Shown: one piece after another, positions 50,366-59,159 of the stretch
Position numbering within the stretch: the stretch's first letter is position 1
Layout: each line of letters opens with the position of its first letter
NCBI GenBank assembly: GCA_014529385.2
Contig: CM043948.1
Coordinates: 19,652,951-19,716,950, forward strand
DNA length: 64,000 nt
Direction of reading: 5' to 3'
DNA from: Adiantum capillus-veneris
Lineage: Eukaryota; Streptophyta; Polypodiopsida; Polypodiales; Pteridaceae
Notes under the pieces: model-generated
Told to the model about the DNA's origin: nothing
Databases searched by the model: none
The model's input: the letters and a program-made list of their open reading frames with translations, nothing else
Position numbers and translations under genes: made by a program

Positions 50366-50577
50366 AAAAACAAGTTCAATATTGTAATCATTTTGCAAAT
50401 ATATTTATCTTTTCTCTACTTATGTTGTTTTAAACTTACATGACATCATGATACACATTTAAGAATTGACACTTGGTATTAAGTATTTGAAGTACAAAAT
50501 TATGAATCACCAAAGGGTATATATATATGTTCATATGGAAAAAACGAACAAAAGTGTATATAGCTTTTGTGGACTAT

Positions 50578-52851
50578 TCAATCATGAAATTCCATTTTTC
50601 TTTTTGCCTGAGAGGATTCTGCATGCTCAGAGACCCTTTTCCTTTTGTGTTCAGAAGGGGGTGAAAGTTCAAGAGTGGGTGGTGGTGGTGACTTGGCAGG
50701 GGTTGGTGCTTTGGACCCCTTAGGGCTTGGCACGGGTGACTTGGCAGGAGTTGGTGCTTTGGGCTCCTTAGGACTAGCTGTCTTGGGTGATCTGGCAGCT
50801 TTCTTTGACAACATAAATGGTAGCTTGAAAGGTGATCTAGGTGCCTCCCCCTTATTGTTCTTAAGTGTACGACGCTTTTGAACCTTGAATTTCAATGGTG
50901 AGTGGAATGGATGGCCCTTTGTATATGCTCCTTTTTTTGCAAGGCTCTCAGTGGGACTCTTCCCCTTGGCACGGATCTTCTTTTTGGTAGGACTCTTCCC
51001 CTTGGCAGGGATCTTCTTCTTGGGACTCTTCCCCTTGGCAGGACTCTTCACCTTGGTAGGACTCTTCTTGTGATCCTTTTTCTTTGTATGGATCTTTGCA
51101 GGACTTTTCTTCTTTTGATCCATTTTCTTTGCATCCAAACCTTTGGTGGCTCTACCTTTCTTTGGTGGCAAAGAAGAATCTGAATCATTTGGATTTATTG
51201 ATCTTTCCAAAACCATAGAAACAGACTTCTCTCTCACCCACGTGACCCAAGAATCTGGATAGTCATGCAACTGAAAAAAATAGAAAAAGGAACTAAAGGA
51301 CATGACATACATACATAAAACATCAAAATAAATACATGAACCACACTTACAGTGAGTGTAGACGTCATCCGGCACCTTGACTCAAGATATCTCCATGCAT
51401 TTGCAAGCACCCTCCATCCACAAGATGTTGAGTCTGTCTGTAAAGGCACTTTTTGATTGTAGTACTTGAAAGATTCTATATTGTAATCCTTGTTTGTGGT
51501 ACTCAGGTGACCAACAATAAGTTTGGCAGCACTGCAAGAAGACATTGAATCAAAAAGCTACTAATAGAAAACAATGGGCCATCATCAAGCATAGATTATG
51601 CTTCATACTTACAGTTTACTTTTCCCATGGATACTTGAGAATGAATTCATAAATATAATATCTTTCTCCAAAAGATTGAAGATAATAAGACTCCAATGTC
51701 CTCTACAAAATAAAAAACAAATTAGCTAAGAATACCACAAAATGTCAAAAATAACATGTAAGGAGTTAAGAATTACCCTTCAACACAGGGGTATAATATG
51801 TAATTGAAGGTCAGCATGTTAAAATCAGCAAAAAAACTTGAAAGGGTTCCTTGCTTGTTGAAAAGGCACTGTGTCACTAGAGGGTCAAGTATGGCAATTT
51901 GCATAGCTAGAGCCTCTAGAATATCCCTCATAAGACACCTGGAAAAGGAAACACAAGCCACAATGAGCCCCTTGTGCCTGTCTGCCATGCACATGCACAT
52001 TATAATAATTAGCAAAGCAACACACTTGAGAGAGATATAGAGCACAATGTCACCAAGCTCAATGTTGGGATTTACAAGCATACTTGTGTCTTGAGGGAAT
52101 ATGTCCAAATATGCCTCAATATCTCCAAACAAGGAAACATCCACCACCATTTGGCCCGTGACTTTTTCATAAAGAAGAGAGTTGGATGCTCTTAAAATTT
52201 CAGCTTGCTCTTAAAGGATAGCATCCTCGGATATCATGTCTTGCTCCCTCTCAAATTCCTTTCCTGCTTTAATATCCCGAGACTTTCTTGTCTCGTATTC
52301 ATGTGTACCATCCTCAATGACAACCCTAGAATCTTTCTGTTGCCTCGAAGGAGGGATGTTTAAAATTTGGAAGGCTCTAAGATCCTCACTAGGAATGAGC
52401 TCAAGAGCCTTATCAAACTTGTACCTTAGCCTTGACAGTAGCACAAAATCTTTGCTCATAAGTGTGACCCTGTGAGAAAATGCAGCTGCAATGTAGCTAT
52501 CATTCATAAAGTCTATGAGAAAATCCTCAGCAGCTTCCTAAAGGCACATCACAGCTTGAGACTACCACCTCACCAAGACAAAAGTTTTGATATTCATCAT
52601 GCTTACAAGTCTATCAGATATCTCTTTCACAACCCTCATGAAAGGGAGCTTTGGAATTAGTAGACAAGTAGACTTTTGTGCTTTCCTTATTTCTCTTAGG
52701 GACTTCAGCTGATAATTCAATCTCTTTCTGGCATTGGGCCTCTGACAAGGTTGTGAGGGGGTGATTTCTCTGCATCTTTCTCAGCATCACCTATTTTTGG
52801 ATCGGTTGGGGCTTGGTAGACCTTCCTTGCAGTTTGCTTAGTCCTGGCCAT
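50578..52851 (-). pseudogene. transposon gene 2: histone H3/CENH3-like - Ulp1 (C48) protease - SPAK-rich tail fusion
   Basis: Exons: 52851-52026, 51938-51777, 51702-51613, 51531-51351, 51270-50578. All four introns are GT-AG, 74-87 bp. With one C restored in the run at 52757-52761 the spliced length is 1,953 nt, 650 residues. Residues 1-10 are MARTKQTARK, the canonical H3 tail. The histone fold follows (SLREIRKAQKST, LLIPKLPF, EAAEDFLIDF, RVTLMSKDF); LLIP, EAAED and RVTLM.KDF point to the CENH3 branch. The protease has H332 in GHWSLIIF, Q391 and C397 in QTDSTSCGW, but Asn349 (FMNSF) where the catalytic Asp belongs. The tail from about residue 450 is lysine-rich with many SPAK, SPTK and SPKK motifs, as in linker histones. 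Lesions: TAG at 52564-52562 and 52540-52538, TAA at 52213-52211, and the lost C. Role inferred: histone mimic carrying a SUMO-type protease. Confidence 0.88.
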
Positions 52852-54088
52852 TTGGGTACAAGAACACACCACGCGACAGAGGGGTAGGCCACAATCTTCA
52901 AGATGTTTCTATCACGCCGTGTGTGAAGAGAAGGATAACACGACGCGATAGAAGGCTGACAAAAGCTGTGGAAAGCATCGTATGTGATCACCGGAACGTG
53001 AGAAAATAATATCACAGAACTGCCTGTACGGCGCGATAGAGGGCGCAACCACACCCTAGAACATTGCCGTATCGCATCGTATGTGAGGTGAAATCTTTAA
53101 GCCGAGGAGCCCCGCACGATGCGATGAGAGCCCCACCTAGAAGTTTCAACATACGCTTATTGCGTCGTATGGGAAGCCATGAATATTTGGAGGTAGAGAC
53201 TACCACAACACTGTAGAAGGAACACAAACACCTTTGGAAATGGTATAGAGCATTGTATGCGAGGTCAAATTTTTATGCAGTGTCGACCTCCCGCACGATG
53301 CGATGAGGGGTTCACCGAGACTCTGGGACTTGCGCCTATCGCGTCGTAAGGGACACTTACGAAGTGGTAGAAAGTAGAAAGTGCGCCCACCTGCCCAACA
53401 GTTCCGGTCGCGTCGATGAGAGGAAACTTGGTTTGGCTTAGTGGACGGATGACAAGTGTACGGGTAGTTGAGGACGACACGACGCGAATGTCGACTATAG
53501 GAGAAAGCACAAAATGAGCATGTGACAAGTGTTTATATACATAAAGCCGTCCGTACGACGATCGTTGTATGCATGCCATGTGGCACATGTGCATGGCTGA
53601 CACGTGTCACTAACGGTCATATATCGGATATATATATAGCTTGGTCTCAAATTTTAAAAATGTTCCACGTTCACTTGTCATACGACGTGAGATATTATCT
53701 ATTTTTGTGTAGTCCTTTCACCTCGCACAATCTTATCTTTGCAAATTGCACATTGGTGGACGCTATCGCTTCTTGTTTGCCTTATCACGTACGACACGCA
53801 GGGAAGAAGTTCCAAAGGTTGGGTCGAACGCCTATCGCGTCGTTTGGTGTTGTTTTACGGTTTTGGTTGGCTTTGTCCCGCACGACGCGCAGGGAAGCAA
53901 TTCCAAAGGCCAGGTCCAACATCTATCGCGTCGTTTGGTATGTTTGGTGTTGTGTGACTTTGTCCCGCACGACACGAAGGGAGGCATTTACGGAGCTTGG
54001 ATCAAGCGCCTATCGCGTGGTCTGGTATCGTTTTGGTGTGGTACATTGGCACTTGTACCTAGCTTCACCTGTCGATTTTTCCTCTACT
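52852..54088. promoter_or_regulatory. divergent promoter region with TATCGCGTCGT / ACGACGCGATA repeats
   Basis: Between the head-to-head starts of genes 2 and 3. I count about 18-20 copies of a motif close to TATCGCGTCGT or its inverse ACGACGCGATA, for example at 52938-52951, 53070-53080, 53114-53125, 53159-53168, 53293-53305, 53337-53347, 53832-53842, 53922-53932 and 54010-54018. In the right half they form three tandem units of about 88 bp (starting near 53791, 53880 and 53967), each with an ACGACGCG-like box, a spacer of about 40 bp and a CGCGTCGT-like box. TATA-like TATATATATAG is at about 53628-53638 and TTTATATACAT at 53531-53541. The motif is CpG-rich and nearly palindromic, suited to a DNA-binding protein. 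Function is inferred. Confidence 0.75.
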
Positions 54089-55607
54089 ATGATGGAAGGC
54101 CGGGAGGAGATTTTGGAGGAGAGTCCAAGTGAAAAACTATTGGTGGCTGTGATGGATGGTGGTGACATGGAGGTGTACACCAAAGCATATGAAATATTCA
54201 ATCCTGTGTTTGATCTTGCAGCTTTGTTAGACCATTTGAAAGACTTCTTGGCAGAAGAATTCAAAGAGTTTGAAGAAGCAGATGAAGGCAAGTGTTTGGT
54301 TTTAGATGGGAAGGCGTATTGTCATCTAACCGAATATACTACAAACTCAATTGAGAAGAGCAAAGTAACAAGGAGGTTTGGAAGATTTTCTAAGAAGACT
54401 TCCTTTGTTTGTCCACCTACCATTTCTTGCCAATTACATTTGAAACCTTGTAACCTTGTTCCAAAAGAAGTTGCTTTTCTTTTCTTTTTGTTCCTTAAAT
54501 TTGACATGCAAGGCAAAGCTGATGAAGTGAAAGATACAGATGAGGAAACAAATAAAAATGTTTCCACCATTTTGCAGCTTGAGAAAAGTGAAATTCTAGA
54601 AGAGGAGGAGGTTGATGTTGCAACTGAGCAGGAGAGTGCAAATTTTGATGTTGCTCAATTTAGAGCTAGTACTGTCATTGATGAGCCAACAGATGAGGTA
54701 GAGGTATCTAAAGCTTCCCTTACTATTCCAAACCTTCCCTACTTCTTTATCAACAGGAAAGAGTATATCCCTCTCCATAATATCCAGTGTTCGCTTAATA
54801 TGAGGGAGGACTATTGTATTGCAACCATTTCTGAAGCTTCTGAGGTGGCCAAAGATTTTATTGACACAGAAGAAGAGTCAAAAGAGGAGTTTTTGGAACT
54901 TGATCTTCATACATCCAATAAAGATTTTTTGCCTGCTCTATGCATGAGAAGAGTGGAAGAGGAAAAACCTTCCCTCAAAGATGAGGATTTTGAGAAGAGG
55001 CTTGTTGAGCTTGGCATCCAATCTTTTGGCAGAGACTTTAAGCTGAAAAAAATTGGAAAGGAAGTTGACATAAGAGAGATGACCGGATCATGCAATCTCC
55101 TTCAAGAAAAAGTCATTTCTGAAGATGAATTGCAAAAGGTGATCCTACTAAAATCTTTCTTTTTTTCCAAGTTAGTTTTAATTACTCATTGTCTTGTTTT
55201 GCAAATTGAACTCCTTGACAAAGAAAATTTTCTTGGGAGAGCTAAAGGCTCTAGAGGGAAAGCAATAGAGGGCTCTTCAATAAGGGATGCCTCCTCTCTC
55301 ATGCACTACATGCCTACATTGGATAGTGCCGCCTTCTGTGCTTTCCACATGCAGTATTCTGAAGATCCTGAGTTGCCAATGTTTGCACTGAAGATACTGT
55401 CACGGTTTTTAGGGTACACTCCCCTTCAAATCAATGCAAACAAGATTATGCTACTTGAGAGAGCAGCAGCACTTTGAATGTTTGGATATGCTGCAAGATT
55501 CAATGCCTCAAGAGCAGGATACTTTCTTTGCTACTCTAGCTATGCAGCAGCAGCTGAGGAGACAAATGTCAACCTTCTTGGGGGCTATAAAAGAAGAAAG
55601 TTTTTGA
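54089..55607 (+). pseudogene. transposon gene 3: acidic protein of unknown function
   Basis: Model: exons 54089-54449, 54513-55138 and 55205-55607. The first intron is GT-AG, 63 bp. The second has a GT donor, but its acceptor reads GCAA where GCAG is expected. With one T removed from 55473-55475 the spliced length is 1,389 nt, 462 residues. Without it the frame stops at 55477. The protein is rich in Glu and Asp (ILEEEEVDVATEQESANFDV), ends in MQQQLRRQMSTFLGAIKEES, and has no domain I know. Start chosen at the ATG pair following the repeat region; the in-frame upstream stretch is made of repeat units. In other large DNA transposons such a second protein often binds element DNA; here that is only a guess. 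Confidence 0.65.
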
Positions 55608-55730
55608 GATATAGGGGTGACATGCCTGGAGATGTTAAAAAAGTCAAAAACTGATGTAAATTTGACAATTTTGCACTGGATCTCTTTAGAAAGAAGTACA
55701 AAGTTTCAAAGTGAAGCATTAATCTTAGAT

Positions 55731-58121
55731 CTATGGTTGAGCAGCATGGTTGTTTGATCTCATCCGTTGTAATTGCCTCCTATAGAACCAATTGAATAAT
55801 TCCTTTAGTGCATTGCTCCTTCTTTGTCCACCTCCCTTTCTCGTACATTTGAAAAAAGAAGTCCTCACTTGATAGTGAGATTTTTCCATTCCCTGAGTAT
55901 TCCATGTTGCAAGGGGTCCTTGTTTTGCAAAATATGGTCTATGCAGGTACAGAATATGCTAAAAATAAAAAAAAAGTTAGTTGAACTCAATAGGATGCAA
56001 AGTAAAATACTATCCAGACTTTAGAAAGTAATTGAATACTCACCAAGTAATATGTGATGTCTTTTGCTCCCCAAGCATCTGTAATAGCAGTTATTAAAAG
56101 CTTTATTGTCTTTTTAAAGTCATCTGCATAAGTAGAAGAGATAACTTGTTGTCTCAAAACTTTCAAAAAACTATCGAGCTTCTTCCACACTTCCATGAGT
56201 TTGTTGGCTACATCTGGTCTTTTTTTGACATTGGTTGTTATAACATAAAGATCCTTCCAGTAGTTCCACATAGCATCAACTTGTTTGTTGTCATGGTTAC
56301 TCAAAAATCTTCTGGCTTTTTCTCCACCCATTGAAACATCTTGCAAAACATCACCGGTTCCTTTTGAAAGAGTGGGATCTTTTTTTAGATTCACTTGGCC
56401 ACCATGAAAACCCATTTGAGAGAGCAAAGCCTCTCATTTTTCTATGCACTCGTTCGCAAGTTTATTTGGCTTAATAGAATATGCATAGTCAAGATGGAGT
56501 CGAAGCAATTTGTCCAAGATTCTAATCTCTGCATGCATTGTGCATATATGTACATTTTTTAAATCTATTGTTAGAATTGGATCCCAAATCATAGAAGACC
56601 ATGGGTAGTCGATGACGTTAACACTATTCCTCGATGGTGCTTTTCCAACCTCGTGTTCTGCAAGCCATCCTTTTGTTCCAGTGCTTGCCATGCAATATAG
56701 ACATGGATACTTGGTATTGGCACCTCCACATACACCAAACATGCACTTTAATGCTTTTAGGTCGGCACTCAAGTGCATTCCACAAAAAAGTCACCCATGC
56801 CATCTACACAGAGTTTTTCACCTGCATTTTGGTCCTGTATAACAGAAGGGATATCGGTCTGCAAAAACATCCATTTCAATGTATCGTGATTTTCTACTGG
56901 TATTTGAGCTGCTCCGATCCACCAAAGTTCAATTTCTGATTGAGTTTTGTGGTATGGGGAATCAAGCTTACCCTGGCTATAGTCCAATGCTCTATTCATA
57001 AGGGATATGGATACTCTTTCCATTTTTTGACATTTTTGAATTTGAGCTTCATCCAATTTCAGAACAAATATAAGTTTTCCTTCACAATCTACTTCTTGCA
57101 TATTATAGTATCTCACCATAGCAAATTGAACATTTTTTATACTCATCCAAAAGTTATTAAAAATGTTATTCTCAAAAGAAGATTTTTTTTTATGTTTGTC
57201 ATATGGCATCGTTCCTTCTATATGATAGTACTCTCCAAAATGTTCGGGTATTTCTTCGTTTAATATAGTCCTAACTTTCCCAACATTATGAGGCCTAGGC
57301 AACCCAAAAGCTTTAATCTTGTAATACTTTAAAACCTGAAACCAGGTTTTAGAGAAGGCCCTGTAACCCCTTCTACTCACCCCCACTGTGTCACAAACTT
57401 CTTGCATTTGAGAAGGTTGGACCAGTAAACCCATATCTTTCAGTAAACTTTGAAATATCAATTTTTTCTAAGTTTGATTTTCAGGAAGTTTCAAAAGTTT
57501 AAGAATATCACTTTTTTTCATTACCTCATTCAAAAATCTCACCCTTTCTTGACCATTGGACATATCAAATCCTAAAAGACTAGTCACATGTTCTCTAGTA
57601 ATCTTTAATCTTTTTTTTCTTTGTCCAGAACCTTCTCTTAAGTTTACTACATCTCTCATTCGTTTTACTCGTGCTCTTAATCCTATTGGAGTTTCTTTTA
57701 AAGTCCGAAGTTGGTGATTTTCTTGTTTTATAGATGCTATTTGGTTTTCAAGTTCTAAAATTCTTACTACATTTGAAGACAAAACAGTTTTGAGATATTG
57801 AATGTAATGTGTATGATCAATGTGTAAATGAGATAACCTAGAACTATATCCTAGTAAGCCATCAACCCCATCACCAACAAATCTCATCAAATCATGAGGA
57901 GTGTTAAAAGATGCATACCTTCCAGTGCTAGGATCCGGTGGATACAAGCTCCCATCTGTCCATATATCAATGTGTTTCTTTCCCTCATTGCAAAGTTGTT
58001 GTGCTTCATTTGCAGTTGTAACTGGTCTTTGATAGACACTCCGCGTAGTAGCATATTCCTGGCTTAGCTTAATGTTCAAGTGAAACTTGCGGTTATCACT
58101 AGTAGAAGATGTATTAGTCAT
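55731..58121 (-). pseudogene. transposon gene 4: DDE-type transposase-like protein
   Basis: Exons 58121-56044 and 55958-55731, intron GT-AG 85 bp, 768 residues when one T is restored in the run at 56784-56789. An N-terminal coiled coil lies at about residues 125-155 (RILELENQIASIKQENHQLR). A basic segment RGLRARVKRMRD-like and a possible HTH (MQEVCDTVGVSRRGYRAF) follow. Candidate catalytic residues are D357 in FVLKLDEAQ, D454 in HLSADLKALKCMFG followed by a CLYC pair at 474-477, a downstream CTMHAEIRIL, and E718 in TQGMEKSHYQ, which is followed by a GGG and FNWFYRR end. The D-D-CxxC-H-E order is that of RNase H-fold transposases with a zinc-binding insertion, as in CMC-type elements, but I cannot name the superfamily. 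Other lesions: TAG at 57470-57468 and TGA at 56436-56434. Confidence 0.75.
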
Positions 58122-58462
58122 TGTAAGTAATGAAGGAGCAGAAAGTATAATGAAAATAACGTAGCAGCAGAGAAGAAGGTGCATCAGAGAAGAAGAGAAA
58201 AAGCTCGCGAAAGGTGAGAGAAAAAAGAGAGATTCAAAAGTGGAAACAACTATTTGCCGCCAAGTGAAGTAAATGAAAACAAATTTCGAGGTGAGCCACA
58301 AAGGAATGTGAAGAAAACGATATCTTTTTGAATATTTAGAGATATGTACCTAGATACGCTTTAGATTGCGTAGATATGCTTTAAATGACCAAAACGGACA
58401 AATTTGGAGCCGTTTTGAACACAAACGGCTCTGCTAATTAGTAATTTAACCCCTTCCTTACA
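58122..58462 (-). promoter_or_regulatory. gene 4 upstream region of the DNA transposon
   Basis: A 341-bp AT-rich non-coding stretch between the gene 4 start and the right inverted repeat. It includes GATACGCTTTAGATTGCGTAGATATGCTTTA-like direct repeats near 58354-58388 and AAACGG repeats near 58398-58432, candidate subterminal sites. Confidence 0.4.
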
Positions 58463-58489
58463 CAGCCCTTTTTGAGTCGTTTTTGCCCC
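58463..58489 (-). repeat. DNA transposon right terminal inverted repeat
   Basis: Inverse of the left terminus; ends GCCCC followed by the TA duplication at 58490-58491. Confidence 0.92.
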
Positions 58490-58888
58490 TAATGATATGG
58501 ACAATAGACGATAGGTTTAGCAAGCAAGCACACTTCATTCCTGTCAAAAAGCTATTAAGACACACCAAATGGAAACTCTCTTCATATACCAGATTTTCAA
58601 ACACCATGGATTACCAACATCCATCGTGTCAGATAGAGATCATAGAATGACGAGCAATTTTTGGAAAGGTCTCTTTAAAAATCTAGGAACAAAATTAAAT
58701 TTCTCTTCGGCCTATCACCCACAAATGGATGGCCAAAGTGAGATAGCCAATCTTACAATACTCGATCTACTAGAGACTTATGTTACCGAAGTAGATCAAT
58801 GCTCACAATGGAAAAAGTATTTACCTCTTGTAGAGTATGCCTACAATAATACTGCACATACTTCTATGGGAAAAGCACCTTTTGAAAT
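58490..58888 (+). pseudogene. gypsy-5 integrase core
   Basis: Resumes the integrase after the DNA transposon: MIWTIDDRFSKQAHFIPVKK, a frameshift near 58555, then IVSDRDHRMTSNFW (second catalytic aspartate) and YHPQMDGQSEIANLTI (catalytic glutamate), ending PFE at the copia-B insertion. The left target duplication of copia-B, GAAAT, is at 58884-58888. Confidence 0.92.
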
Positions 58889-59080
58889 TGAAGGAGTACG
58901 AGCGAAAGTGCGACGCGAGAGAGAGTGCGAGAAGAAGAGCACGACGATATGGTGAACTCGCTCTACTGTAATGTGTAGAGCATAGTGAGTTCTTATTAGG
59001 TTTTTACAAAAGAATATGTGTACATACCTGGCGGCCCACCCACTTACGTGGGCGACCACATTGGGCTTTATACCCCAACA
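58889..59080 (-). repeat. copia-B 3' LTR
   Basis: 192 bp, TGTTGGGG...CTCCTTCA on the minus strand. It differs at a few positions from the 5' LTR at 63149-63340. Confidence 0.95.
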
Positions 59081-59159
59081 ACCTCCCACTTAAAGTCCAA
59101 TGTGGTACTTTAAGTGTGAGAGAAGCTACTATACAAGCTAATATACAAGAGATGTACTA

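Larger units (their letters stand above)
48670..58489. mobile_element. 9.8-kb DNA transposon carrying H3-like/Ulp1, BAH-like, acidic and transposase genes
   Basis: The terminal inverted repeats are GGGCCAAAAACGACTCAAAA at the left and, as reverse complement, GGGGCAAAAACGACTCAAAA at the right, with similarity over about 27 bp. TA flanks both ends (48668-48669 and 58490-58491), and removing the element plus one TA restores the gypsy-5 integrase reading (NTGTL-MIWTI). Inside are four spliced genes in two tail-to-tail pairs: gene 1 (+) with gene 2 (-), and gene 3 (+) with gene 4 (-). Genes 2 and 3 are head to head over a repeat-rich centre. The copy is inactivated by a few point lesions. I cannot assign a named superfamily from the ends or the transposase. 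Confidence 0.9.

Noticed and set aside
52538-52573. A 36-bp GT...AG intron in the H3-like region that would skip both TAG codons
   Set aside because: It is far shorter than the other introns of the gene (74-87 bp), and reading straight through gives SQAVMCL-stop-EAAED, which aligns residue for residue with the H3 helix. Two nonsense changes are the better explanation.
52742-52821. An 80-bp intron after MARTKQTARK
   Set aside because: The donor GTCTAC is poor. A single lost base in the C run at 52757-52761 brings the whole gene, including all four downstream introns, into frame and gives a tail of normal H3 length.
53791-54018. Regular spaced repeats resembling a CRISPR array
   Set aside because: Units are imperfect, spacers are themselves similar, and the context is a plant transposon promoter.
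53522-54088. Upstream in-frame extension of gene 3
   Set aside because: The peptide there is only a translation of the tandem repeat units of the promoter region, and the ATG pair at 54089 follows them.
48670-58489. Assignment to PIF/Harbinger because the ends start GGGCC
   Set aside because: The target duplication is TA and not a clean TTA or TAA. The transposase-like protein does not look like Harbinger, and Ulp1 and histone genes are not part of that group.
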